Shown in pieces: positions 25,176 through 64,000 of a DNA stretch of 64,000 nucleotides. The stretch is from Triplophysa rosa (lineage: Eukaryota > Chordata > Actinopteri > Cypriniformes > Nemacheilidae): NCBI RefSeq assembly GCF_024868665.1, contig NC_079914.1, positions 3,215,141 to 3,279,140 on the forward strand, read 5' to 3'. Each line of letters opens with the position of its first letter. Position 1 is the stretch's first letter. Under the pieces are notes generated by a model. It did no database searches and was not told the DNA's origin. It saw only the letters and a list, made by a program, of their open reading frames with translations. A program made the translations under genes and the position numbers.

Positions 25176-25382
25176 GTCCGTTTTCATTGTTGCACATTTA
25201 TATCATGACAAACAAAATTCTTCTTTTTGGAAGAGTTTGGAAAATGAAAACGTATGTTGTTTTTTGTACACACAGTGATTGGCAAGTTGACCCTTGTGGG
25301 GCAAAAAGAAGTTTTAACCTTATACCCATTTAAAAAATGTTTTTTTTTGACAAATAACACACAACCAGCAAAGATGTAGTAT

Positions 25383-25388
25383 TTTATT
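25383..25388 (-). terminator. rnf13: rnf13 polyadenylation signal
   Basis: AATAAA on the minus strand, inside TAAATAAAATACTAC, about 590 bases after the rnf13 stop. It faces the pfn2 signal about 230 bp away. Confidence 0.6.
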
Positions 25389-25973
25389 TATGACGGAAAA
25401 TGAATAGACTACTTGAAAACTAGGGTGAGCAGAACATCACATTTACAACAAAGCAACATTTAAAAGGCAACCAGACATCTGAAACAGTTTAGGTTATCAA
25501 AAAACCCTTTCATATCTACATAATAAACTATTACTTACAGTATTTCAATGTGTTACCTAATTACATTTCCAAGATCACTTGAGTGCTTGATATTTAGGAC
25601 AGTTAATTTTGTTATTGATAACTAAAGCCGACGTCAGTATTGGTGCACCCACACATTTTGTGGACCCATCAAAGTCTTTGTCGTATAAAAACATGCAGTT
25701 ATTTTTGCGGTTGGACACGTGTCTGATATGAGTTTGGCATTTTGTCAGCACGTGATCAAAGCACAATTTCTTTTTTAGAGCAGGTTGGCAAAAATGTTGC
25801 ATTGGGGGATCGTAAATTATAAAACTTTTCTGCATAGTTTCAAGTTTCGCAGAGCTCTAGACAACACGTTATGTACATTAAATGAATTTGTTACGTTAAC
25901 GTACAAGTGATCATGAACTTGCTCCAGGTGCGCTGAAATCCCCACTAAGTCTGTGTTAGCTTTGGCTAACATC
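25389..25973 (-). other. rnf13: rnf13 3' untranslated region
   Basis: Sequence between the rnf13 stop codon and the proposed polyadenylation signal. No repeat or ORF with recognisable similarity was seen. Confidence 0.6.
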
Positions 25974-53987
<28,014 letters not shown>

Positions 53988-54010
53988 CTTAAGATCCGCT
54001 TTAATTTCAC

Positions 54011-56234
54011 CTGCAAATGCAAAGAGAAGTGATGTGTGCACAGGGAAATTCACACACTTCCCCTTTAAAACCACTTTCTGTTCCTGAGAGGCAAATTCAA
54101 CCCTGACTGACCATTCAGCTATGATACGTCAGTTTAAAATATAGAAACTTTAAAATAAACTCATTTTTTCCTATTTATCCCAATGGCAGTAGCTCAGCTG
54201 GTTGCTTTATTACTGCATTCATTATGTATAACGGCTATATTTACGAAAAACAGCTGTTCATCTCCCCCCAGAACTCGCACTATAGCCTACAAAGGACCTG
54301 CCCTATAAGTGCGTGGGGCACATGAATGCGATTGGAATTCACCCGAAGATGTGATAATAGAGTTCAGTTTCTTGCACAGATCAATTGACTCGCTTTATAA
54401 GACGCTAATTTAACGTCACAAGGGGCAGGGATCACTTTTGTGTTGAATGTATTTGCGTTTTTTACTTTTATTGATTTAACTTTAATTAACTCAACCAAAT
54501 ATCTTCATAAATATCTTCTTGAAAAAACAATGCCACCCACATCTTGGATGTACTGGAGGACTAAATTAGTAGCAATTTTTGGGTAAAGTAACACATTAAG
54601 GAATATAAAATACAATTAAAAAAACAATATCCCTTTTAATTTAATATCATAAAAAGGCACAAATACTGGATGCAATATTTGTGTGCATGTTTTAATCATG
54701 GCCTATAAGTAACAGCAACAAAAACAGTATAAAAGGAACAAAACGCAATAACAGAAATACAAAATAGCAGAAGAAAGGTAAAAAACTGGCCCGCAACCTA
54801 TTTATACTTTTGGAATCTGGCCCTCAAAGAAAAGTAGTTGAAGACCCCTGATATAAAGAATACTTGTAAAATCTTACAAATTTTACATTGTTGCATAGTC
54901 ACCAGTAGGTGGTGGGTAACGCAGCTCGAAACTGTTCCAGGCAATTCCATGCAAATGCCAAACTTACCATGAAAAAAATATGTGTTTTACTAAAGGCTTT
55001 TACTATACTGATAGCACAGACGTCAACATTTGGTGGTTAAGTAACCCATGTGAGGTCTCCAAGTTTTCAAAGCATTTGTTTTATTTTTAGTGCATGATTT
55101 TCCATGGACAGGATTGTCACATCCATAACGGTACTTATTCCTCATACAGTAAATGGGCAAATTAAGTAAAAGTAAAGTTACGTAACTGTTTAATGGTTTA
55201 TAAAGAGTCATTCCTTCTTCATTTGTTGGGTATTACTGCATCTGGTTTGTGCATTTTAATTCACAGAAATCCTACAAAGTAATACTAGTTTCTCAAAAAC
55301 CGTGTCCATTTTTGTCACATCCATAACACGTTTATTTCTCTTTTTTTAAATAGAAAACTTGTGTGTTGACTGATATTTTTCTGATGTTTAGACTCTATCA
55401 ACAAGGGTTTAGTAAAATATAAACAGATGGTTCAATATATTGCTAACATATGCGTTCTCTGACGTTTGTATGTCACATCCATAACGCAAAATGTCACATC
55501 CATAACGGAATTGCCCTTCTGTACTTCAGCGGACGTGATGACTCCTTTTATTGCGTATGCTCCACTCTTTTTATTATTATTAAATACATACCGAAATTAT
55601 TATGTTTACAGTTTTTAAGTTTCACACCGACCAATGATCTAAATGAAACTATTAGTAATATACATCCACCATAAATAAACCCTAATATAGGTTATCTATA
55701 TTATTATATATAGGTTATAAACGAGTAACCCCTTATCATTTTTGAAGAAATGTTTTGTATAATTTAACGTTACTCAAATAATACAAAAATTGTGTTATTC
55801 ATTTAACCTCAGATTGTACACACAGGCCAAAATAAATAAATTTTTCGCCACTTACAAACGACTCATTATATAAACATGTTAAATAATCGAGCATTATAAA
55901 ACATCCTTTTTATGTTGTTAAATGTCTTATTTGGTAACGTTACATAAGGAGTGTTATAGATCACATTGGGACTGCATTAGCATGCAAGCTAACAGTAAAC
56001 ACTAAAGGGGAACTCCAGCTTTACTTTAACAATCTACATTCAATCTGCAACACGATCAAAAATCGACACGTCTAAAATGTTATTACAGAGCATAAAAACA
56101 ATAAAAAAGACTCGACACAAACATGAATGCAATCACAGATAACAATACTGTTATTCAAAAGACGAGATTGTTCCTTGGTTCGCAAACACAAATATTAAAA
56201 ATGGCATAATTACAGGGTTAAGCCTTTTCCTTAC
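54011..56234 (-). other. rnf13: rnf13 5' UTR intron (inferred)
   Basis: An acceptor directly before the coding exon implies an upstream non-coding exon. This stretch is AT-rich. It includes four copies of TGTCACATCCATAAC (see findings) and otherwise nothing recognisable. Confidence 0.5.
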
Positions 56235-56345
56235 CGTTACATTAGATCGCTTCCTTTATCTCCGTGATATGATATAACAACGGTGTCATTACAGTTGAAT
56301 GAAATTAGAGGTTTACAACACTTCGCTACGACCTCATATCGCCTT
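56235..56345 (-). promoter_or_regulatory. rnf13: candidate rnf13 non-coding first exon and start region
   Basis: On the minus strand a good donor AACG|GTAAGG lies at 56235/56234, just downstream of sequence with increased CG content (56340-56480). It is the best-looking donor upstream of the coding exon, but nothing in the sequence proves use. 5' RNA evidence would decide. Confidence 0.35.
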
Positions 56346-56479
56346 AGCAGGCCAGAATGTCAACACAGATGCAAACACCCCCACACGATACACAAACAGA
56401 GTTCGACACACGGCGCCCTCTAGCGCACTGTGGTGGAGTTGATTGATGCAGCGCTGCGCAGAACAATCGGCAAATGACG

Positions 56480-58587
56480 TCAAGGTATCGCGATGAAGTT
56501 GAACTTCCCCTGTGAGGACATTTGTTCCCTTGTTGGAGATATTTGTACATTAAAACATACAAACATTTCAATATATTGAATGAAAAATCGGTACTTGATG
56601 TACAGGTGGAAATCCACCACAGCAAGCAGCTACAAAATTATTATATGGACTTCTCGTAGCGTTTTAATCACAAATAACTATGATTGGTTCATTCTGAATA
56701 GCGCTGTGAAACGTAGCGGGTTACACGTGACATCGCTGCTCATGTACTTTTTCAGGTTGCTCGTTTGCATTGGACAGGGTGTGGGATACTGTTTTAATAA
56801 TGAAAATAAAATTAGGCTTTTTGAAAATCTGATTAATCAAAAAATAATCAACCTAATCAAAGTTTTTTAAAAGAATCGTTATAGGTGCGGCTCTAGTTGG
56901 AGGACGTTTTGCTTTACAAAGAAAAACACATGTAGATGCATCAAACATAACGAAAGCCTTAAAGGGCCGCAATCCCAGAAAATGCACTTTAAATTGTTTA
57001 TCTACCAGAAATTGAGTCGCTAGCGTGTGTGCAGAAACACCCTGTAATTATACAAATCCATCTATTCTTCTTAGGAGAGCGTATAAAAATGTTGTCAACA
57101 TGCTAAACAGTACCGTTAGTTTACAAGGCCATGCTACAAGGAGGATTAAAGCTGGAGTAAGCAAAGGAAATTTTTATTGGAAGTTTATTTGTCTTGCACT
57201 TTTCAGAATACACATATACCCATAATTTCAAAGCTGTAGGGATGTAGGAATGTCATAAAGAAACGCAAAGACGTTGCATTACAAGTGTATTATGATTGTC
57301 AAAACATTTGATAACATGTATTTGAGCACAGGCCAGACATGGACTTATCATACTAAGGTTTGAGACACTTTGGAGATCTTGTCAAAAAGAGAAAATGAAA
57401 GAAATAAAGAATTGAACAAAAAAGAAAATGAGTATCTCTATTAAAATGTATTGTTAAATAATAAAAATAAGATTTTTATTTTAGGCTAAACACAATCTAT
57501 AAACACAGGGCTGCCAACTCTCACACAATCAGTCTAGACTCACGCAACTGACTCTGTTGCGCGACACATCCATCTTCTCACACAAGGCCGTACCTGAGGT
57601 TATGTGTTGTGTAAAATCTGTTTGGGTCACACAGACCAGACATGACTGCTTGACCGCTGAGGTGTTGTAAACTGTTTGCAATGTCAAAATACAGTAATGC
57701 TTTTAAATAACTACTTCACAAATTTTATTTCACAACACTGAAAAAGTGCTCTGTATCAGGCCCGATACCAGGCTGACTGGACTAGGAGGACAATCAGACA
57801 TTCTGGTTGGGCAACAACGTTTCTAGTAATATAGTTCATTGCATGCATAATGTTCACATTTTTGTGTAATAAATTGACAGATCAGTATTTACAAACAAGA
57901 AGTTAATAAATATTTAATTGTTTTGTCAGCTGGACATTTTTAGAAGGGCCCAAGGAAAATTTGGGTGAGGCTGTAGGGCTCCCCTAGACCCGGCCCTGCT
58001 TTGTAATCTTGCAATTATTCTGCCTTGTACATGTGAAACACAAACAGTTTATATCAGTAGTCCCATATTTTTAATTGTGATCATGGTCTGTTTGCACTGT
58101 ACTGTAAATATAATTATAATAACTACATAAATTAATGAAGTAAGTGACTCTAAAAAAGTGTCTTCCAAATATCTTCCTTTGTGAACAAAGAAATTGACAC
58201 ATGTTAAAAACAACCTGAGGGTAAATGATGACAGAATTTTTATTTTTGGGTGAACCTATCCCTTTACTTCACAAATAAATCCAAGTTCGAGTTCGACTTT
58301 GCAGATAGATTCTTCTTTTCTAAAAAAAAGAAACATCTTAAAGAAACATCACAGGTGACGATACATTGAATATTGTTGATTGTCACCATTGTTGAGGTTT
58401 GTAAGACAAGCTTGATTTAAAGATTCTGACACAAACAATGTTACAATTTCATTTCGTAAGGCTTTCAAACAAAGGAACTAAAATGATCTATTTTATTAAT
58501 AGGCTTGTGTCACTGTTAACTAAAGCTACTAAAGGCTCTGATATTTCTCAATAAGAGCTTCTGTGGGCCATCTGATTCTGCTTAGTA
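56480..58587. other. intergenic region upstream of rnf13
   Basis: No gene seen. 56790-56895 has hAT-like GATTAATC words ending GGTGCGGCTCTA. 57990-58003 ends in CCGGCCCTG, resembling a hAT end. 58196-58265 is a TTAA-MITE right end (AAATGATGACAGAATTTTTA...GAACCTATCCCTTTA). Confidence 0.55.
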
Positions 58588-61500
58588 TTCAATTCAATTT
58601 TATTTATATAGCGCTTTTCACAATGTGCATTGTTCCAAAGCAGCTTTACAGGAGAAAATAAGAAAAACTGAAAAACACAAAAAAGGTAAAAAAAACAGCA
58701 CAGTGCATGGTGTTATAGAACAATCAAGATTATTCTGTAAATAATATCTAATAAATGCAGTCTCCCGGTGGTTTATTTAGCATATTTTGCATTAAGTGAA
58801 TGCTTGGCTGAAAAGATGTGTCTTTAATCTAGATTTAAATTGGGAGAATGTGTCTGACCCTCGAATAGTATCGGGAAGGCTATTCCAGAGTTTAGGTGCT
58901 ACGTATGAGAAAGCTCTACCCCCTTTGGTGGATTTAGTTATTCTAGGTGTTATCAAAAAGTCTGGAGTTTTGAGATCTTAGAGAGCGTGATGGGTTGTAG
59001 TGTGGTAGAAGCTCTGTTATGTAGGTAGGGGCTAAACCATTTAAGGCTTTATAAGTGATTAAAAGAACTTTAAAGTCAATACGATACTTAATGGGTAACC
59101 AGTGAAGGGTTGATAACATTGGGGTTATGTGATCGTATTTTCTGGACCTGGTTAGAACTCTGGCAGCTGCATTCTGAGCTAACTGTAGTTTGTTTATTGA
59201 TGCTGCAGGACAACCACTAAGTAGTGCATTACAGTAGTCAAGTCTTGAGGTCACAAATGCATGATTAAGCTTCTCTGCGTCAGCCACACATAAAATATTT
59301 CGCAATTTGGCAACATTTCTAAGGTGGAAGAAGGCTGTTTTTGTGACATTTGAGATGTGATTTTTAAATGACAGGTTGCTGTCTAATATAACGCCTAAGT
59401 CTTTAACTGTATTTGTTGGATTAACAGTGCAGCCTTCAATTTGCAGGTTATAATCCGAAATATTCTGCTCACGTGTCTTTGGTCCGATAAGTAATATTTC
59501 TGTTTTATTAGAATTTAAAAGAAGGAAATTACAAGTCATCCAATGTCTTATATCGTCGATGCACTCTGCCAATTTGGATAGCTGGAAGGAATCATCTGGT
59601 CTTGATGAGATATATAGCTGAGTATCATCTGCATAACAGTGGAAGCTAATTCCATGTTTTCTAATAATGTTTCCAAGGGGCAGCATGTATATGGAGAATA
59701 GCAAGGGTCCTAAAACCGATCCCTGAGGTAATCCATAATTTACTTGCGTTAGATTTGATGATTCCCCATTTAAGTGGACAAATTGATGTCTGTCTGATAA
59801 GTAAGATCTGAACCATTGTAGTGCCTGTCCCTGAATACCGGTATAATTGTGTAAGCGATCTAGAAGTATTTTATGGTCTACAGTATCGAACGCAGCACTA
59901 AGGTCAAGCAGGACTATGAGTGAGATGTAACCTTTATCTGATGCTATAAGCAGGTCGTTTGTAATTTTAACGAGTGCAGTTTCAGTACTATGATGCGGTC
60001 TAAAGCCTGACTGGAATTTTTCGTGTATGTCATTATTTTGTAAGAAAGAGCACAACTGAGTGGACACTACTTTTTCTAGTATTTTAGACAGGTAAGGGAG
60101 ATTTGAAATCGGTCTATAGTTTCCTAGTTCATTTGGGTCTAAGTTTGGTTTCTTGATAAGAGGCTTAATGACGGGCAGTTTAAAGGGTCCTGGGACATGG
60201 CCTAGATTAATTGACGAGTTGATAATGTTATAAATGGGCTCAATTGCAACGGGTAATAACTCTTTTAATAATTTAGTTGGTATGGGGTCTAATAAGCAAG
60301 TTGTAGGTTTAGATGTTGCAATAAGTTTAATTAAATCTTCCTGCTTTATAGGTGAAAAACACTGTAGCCTTTCTTTTGGGGCGATGGTTGGTACTAATTC
60401 ATAGGACAGACTTGAAGGTTGAGTTTTTACTATTTTGTCTCGTATGTTTTCAATTTTTTCTGTAAAAAATTTCATGAATTCATTGCTACCAAGGTGCGGC
60501 GGAATAACCAGGTCAGGTGATGTCTGTTTATTTGTTAATTTAGGAGCTGTACTAAATAAAAACCTTGGATTGTTTTTGTTAGTTTCTATGAGGTTGCGCA
60601 GGTGCTCAGCCTTTGCTGCTTTTAGTGCCTTTTTATAACAGTTTGCACTCTCTTTCCACATAATTTTAAAGACCTCTAATTGGGTTTGTTGCCATTTGCG
60701 CTCCAGTTTACGTGTTTCTCTTTTAAGGGCGCGAGTGGTGCTATTGTACCATGGTGCTGCGTTTTTCTCATTAATCTTTTTTGACTTCATAGGTGCGACA
60801 GCTTCTAATGTATTAGAGAAAATAGTGCTCAATTTGCTGGTCATGTCATCGAACGATTCTGTATTTATTGGTATGGTTATTAAAGGAGTCAGATCTGGCA
60901 ATCTTTTTGCGAAACTATCTTTAGTAGTCGAGGTAATTGTTCTACCCTGTCGATAACGAGTTAAACGGCTGATTTCTGCAGTGCGCAATGTACATTTTAT
61001 AAGATAGTGATCGGTGACATCGTCGCTTTGAGGTATAATATCTATATTGGTTAGATCGGCTCCGTGAGATATAATCAAGTCTAGTGTATGATTAAATCGA
61101 TGAGTGGGTCCATTGATGTGTTGTGTTACTCCAAAAGAGTGTAGTAGATCTGTAAACGCCACTGCTAATCTACTATCTACGTGGATATTAAAATCTCCAA
61201 CAATTAGTACTTTATCAACGTTAACCAATAGGTCCGATAAGAAGTCTGCGAACTCTTTCAGAAAATGAGTGTAGGGTCTAGGGGGTCTATACACAGTAGC
61301 CAACGTAAAAGAAAGCAATGGTTTTTTACTTTCGTTTGGGACAATTATGTTCAACGCAAGCACTTCAAATGATTTAAATTTATGCTCTGTTCTCTGAGTT
61401 ACAGTAAGAAAGTCTCTAAAGATTGTTGCGACACCATCACCTCGACCAACCGGACGTGGCTCATGCATATAACAGTAGCTTGGTGGGGTACACTCATTTA

Positions 61501-61830
61501 GACCGTAATAATCATTTGGTTTAAGCCAGGTTTCGGTAAGGCAAAGTATATCAAAACATATCATTTCATTTACAATAACTGCTTTTGAATTTAGTGATCT
61601 AATGTTAAGTAGGCCGAACTTTATGAGTTGGTTTTGGTCGTTTATTACATTGTTTTCAGGTTTAATCACGATCAGATTTTTTCTCTGGGTTTTGCCTAAA
61701 TTATTATTTTGTAGTATTATTCAGGGGACAGATACGGTCTCTATGCATTTGGAAGCAGTAACATTTATAACAGTTGAGTGGGAGGAACACAGACTATGGT
61801 TAAAGTTTTGACTTACCGGTGGGAGATGTA
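58588..61830 (-). mobile_element. L2-type LINE retrotransposon, nearly full ORF2
   Basis: The minus-strand element has its 3' end at about 58588, with the tail TTTATTTATATAGCGCTTTT beside an ATTCA-type microsatellite, and one long EN-RT ORF. Its 5' limit, past 61669, is uncertain. Related tails are widespread in fish. It sits upstream of rnf13 on the same strand. Confidence 0.88.
58792..61669 (-). pseudogene. L2-type EN-RT polyprotein, open except for one frameshift
   Basis: The ORF begins [14 protein letters not shown]. It contains an endonuclease domain with [21 protein letters not shown] and [11 protein letters not shown], ending DVTDHYLIK. The reverse transcriptase has [49 protein letters not shown] and the catalytic YADD at residues 679-682. 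A C-terminal [14 protein letters not shown] region follows. At the A5 run 58955-58959 (T5 in the coding strand) one extra base shifts the frame and gives a stop at 58943. The other frame continues [20 protein letters not shown] to a stop at 58792. This is either a recent mutation or a homopolymer sequencing error. Confidence 0.9.
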
Positions 61831-63213
61831 GTCAAACGGTGCGTATTAAAAGAAGCTGGTAATGCAGTTCAGAGTTGTTTAACTCTTGAGAGATTTAATG
61901 ACTTTTTCAAATTGATTTGACTAATGCTCAGTTATCATTGATCATAAAGAATTTCTGACCTCTGCTAGTCAAAACAAATCACCACACACAAAGTCTCTCA
62001 TGAAATATTATCCAAGGTATATAACATTGCATGTTTTCTTTGTGATGAAGGCAATATAACCTTCCATAACCTTAATCCCACAGAAGTCACAGAGTGCTAG
62101 AATTTATTTGATTTTGGCACAAAGGAGGTCAGCACAACATTCTGTAAAAAGAGCCCAATATTTACATCCACTTTTGTATTGCACATAGTTCACTGACCCT
62201 ACCTGAATTTCTAATTCTGATCAACATGGACACAAATGCATGATTTGCGTTGTAACAGTTTTCCAGTTTTCTTTGTTTAAAAAAGAAAAAAAGTATAACG
62301 AAGATAAATTGAGATGTCATGTATGATGTGTAAGTTATATTGTCATAATGGAGTGAACACTCTAAGGCACTGTTGCATTATCATCTTTATTAGAGGCAGA
62401 GACGAGTAAAACCAGTTCAGTTTATGAATTTCAATTGACTCAGATTCAACAGCTATATTTATTAACAGCTATAATTTATTAAGCAATATAAAATAACTCA
62501 CTCTTTGAAACTTCTGTGAATTTCCATAAAACTGGTTTCAGTGCATTATGTAAGCTCAGTGGTGAAATAATAACCTTCATTCAAAGCATCTGGATGAAAA
62601 CATTCCGAAAACATACACTGAACATACTATTCTATATATTTTTTTCATCTATTAAAATTTCCTTTCTGAAAAAAACCTATTGCTGTTTTACTGTTTATTA
62701 TGTAAAACTATTTATTTTAAGTGTACATTTTTATGATTTAATTAATTAGCTTTTCATTACACTCACAAACCTCAGTCTGGGAAACATTGATGTAATGTAA
62801 TATTTAATGCACTTCATGTTATTGATAACAAATAATGTACTTTTTCTTTCTCTTTGCATTTTTATATCAATAGGGTAAATGATCCTAGTCAGTTCGAGGT
62901 AAGACATATCAGTTTCCATTTCATGAATGAATCAACTCTGTAGGGTCGATACTTTTCAATTTCTTCTAAGACTTCATCAAAATGATCTGAATTGTTTTGT
63001 TTTTCAATCAGAATCAATTCGTGATTCGGTCCTCGTCAGATAGATCCACAAAACTAGCCTTTATCAGTTCACACTAGTCACTTAGTGACTTCTTATCCAA
63101 CACGATACAGTATTAAACAATCAAAAAAGCTAGGTAGTGTTATAATCGCTGACATGGCAGAAAAATACATCAGTTATTGTTGTATTATACAGTATACACA
63201 ATTATTTTCAGTA
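61831..63213. other. intergenic, nothing recognised
   Basis: AT-rich, without ORFs of interest, inverted termini or similarity to the other repeats in the window. Confidence 0.6.
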
Positions 63214-63215
63214 TA

Positions 63216-64000
63216 CAGGTGCTGGTCATATAATTAGAATATCATCAAAAAGTTGATTTATTTCACTAATTCCGTTCAAAAAGTGAAACTTGTATATTAT
63301 ATTCATTCATTACACACAGACTGATATATTTCAAATGTTTATTTCTTTTAATTTGATGATTATATGTGACAACTAATGAAAACGTCTTGATTACGGATGT
63401 AACCTCGTAGAATATTACTTAAGACCAATACAAAGAAAGGATTTTTAGAAATCTTGGCCAACTGAAAAGTATGAACATGAAAAGTATGAGCATGTACAGC
63501 ACTCAATACTTAGTTGGGGCTCCTTTTGCCTGAATTACTGCAGCAATGCGGCGTGGCATGGAGTCGATCAGTCTGTGGCACTGCTCAGGTGTTATGAGAG
63601 CCCAGGTTGCTCTGATAGTGGCCTTCAGCTCTTCTGCATTGTTGGGTCTGGCATATCGCATCTTCCTCTTCACAATACCCCATAGATTTTCTATGGGGTT
63701 AAGGTCAGGCGAGTTTGCTGGCCAATTAAGAACAGGGATACCATGGTCCTTAAACCAGGTACTGGTAGCTTTGGCACTGTGTGCAGGTGCCAAGTCCTGT
63801 TGGAAAATGAAATCTGCATCTCCATAAAGTTGGTCAGCAGCAGGAAGCATGAAGTGCTCTAAAACTTCCTGGTATACGGCTGCGTTGACCTTGGACCTCA
63901 GAAAACACAGTGGACCAACACCAGCAGATGACATGGCACCCCAAACCATCACTGACTGTGGAAACTTTACACTGGACCTCAAGCAACGTGGATTCTGTGC
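63216..64000 (-). mobile_element. Tc1-like transposon, cut by the window end
   Basis: The terminus CAGGTGCTGGTCATATAATT is preceded by TA (63214-63215). About 285 bp of terminal sequence precedes the transposase stop. It is the same family as the foldback element at 5226. A short anomalous stretch, GTCTTGATTACGGATGTAACC at 63384-63404, replaces family sequence seen at 5395-5420. Confidence 0.92.
63503..64000 (-). CDS. Tc1-like transposase, C-terminal part (partial)
   Basis: DDE transposase of the Tc1/mariner superfamily, open from the window edge to TAA. MVWGAMSSAGVGPLCF, then FIFQQDLAPAHSAK with the second catalytic Asp, and NSPDLNPIENLWGIVKRKM with the third acidic residue (Glu in IENLWG) are all present. 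It ends KGAPTKY. No stop or frameshift is seen in the visible 166 or so codons, so this copy may be intact; the N-terminal DNA-binding part lies beyond 64000. Confidence 0.88.
   Translation of the reverse strand, partial: AQNPRCLRSSVKFPQSVMVWGAMSSAGVGPLCFLRSKVNAAVYQEVLEHFMLPAADQLYGDADFIFQQDLAPAHSAKATSTWFKDHGIPVLNWPANSPDLNPIENLWGIVKRKMRYARPNNAEELKATIRATWALITPEQCHRLIDSMPRRIAAVIQAKGAPTKY

Noticed and set aside
63546..63827. Plus-strand 93-codon ORF
   Set aside because: Antisense shadow of the Tc1-like transposase read on the minus strand.

Overview
The window is teleost nuclear DNA, most likely from a cyprinid-type fish. It has split genes with canonical GT-AG introns, AT-rich non-coding DNA and a dense load of fish transposons (Tc1-like, hAT-type, L2, Rex1, TTAA-flanked MITEs, a solo LTR, a tRNA-derived SINE). 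Species-level assignment is inference.

Three conserved vertebrate genes are readable. (1) tsc22d2, minus strand: only the large first coding exon (12737-14301) is present. Positions 1-12736 look like its first intron, and the exons for the TSC-box leucine zipper are not in the window. (2) pfn2 (profilin 2), plus strand, 18784 to about 25175: two constant exons and two alternative terminal exons (3a, 3b), each of 98 coding bases. (3) rnf13, minus strand, complete coding sequence in nine exons from 53987 down to 25974. It encodes a 376-residue PA-TM-RING E3 ligase. pfn2 and rnf13 are tail to tail, with polyadenylation signals about 230 bp apart. As I recall the human 3q25 region, order and relative orientation (TSC22D2, PFN2, RNF13) are the same.

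The rest is mainly mobile DNA. tsc22d2 intron 1 holds an 8-bp-TSD hAT element, a palindromic MITE, a foldback Tc1 derivative with a hAT element nested in it, a solo LTR and further hAT-like elements. pfn2 introns hold a hAT inside a TTAA MITE, and another hAT. The two largest rnf13 introns (6.8 and 14.4 kb) hold a Rex1 LINE with part of its RT deleted, a stack of nested elements (36.3-41.0 kb), a Tc1-like copy, three elements of a family ending in CAGGGTTTTTCCTG (two here, one in tsc22d2 intron 1), and a THAP-like ORF fragment. A nearly intact L2-type LINE (58.6-61.8 kb) and a Tc1-like transposon cut by the window edge lie upstream of rnf13.

I found no evidence for an operon, CRISPR array or other obviously new gene system. 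The best leads for novelty are the CAGGG-ended family with 5-6 bp target duplications, the composite element with 21-bp tandem repeats as inverted termini, the 44/60-bp minisatellite inside a hAT element, and a motif recurring four times near 55.1-55.5 kb. All boundaries were read by eye; no alignment or database search was run.
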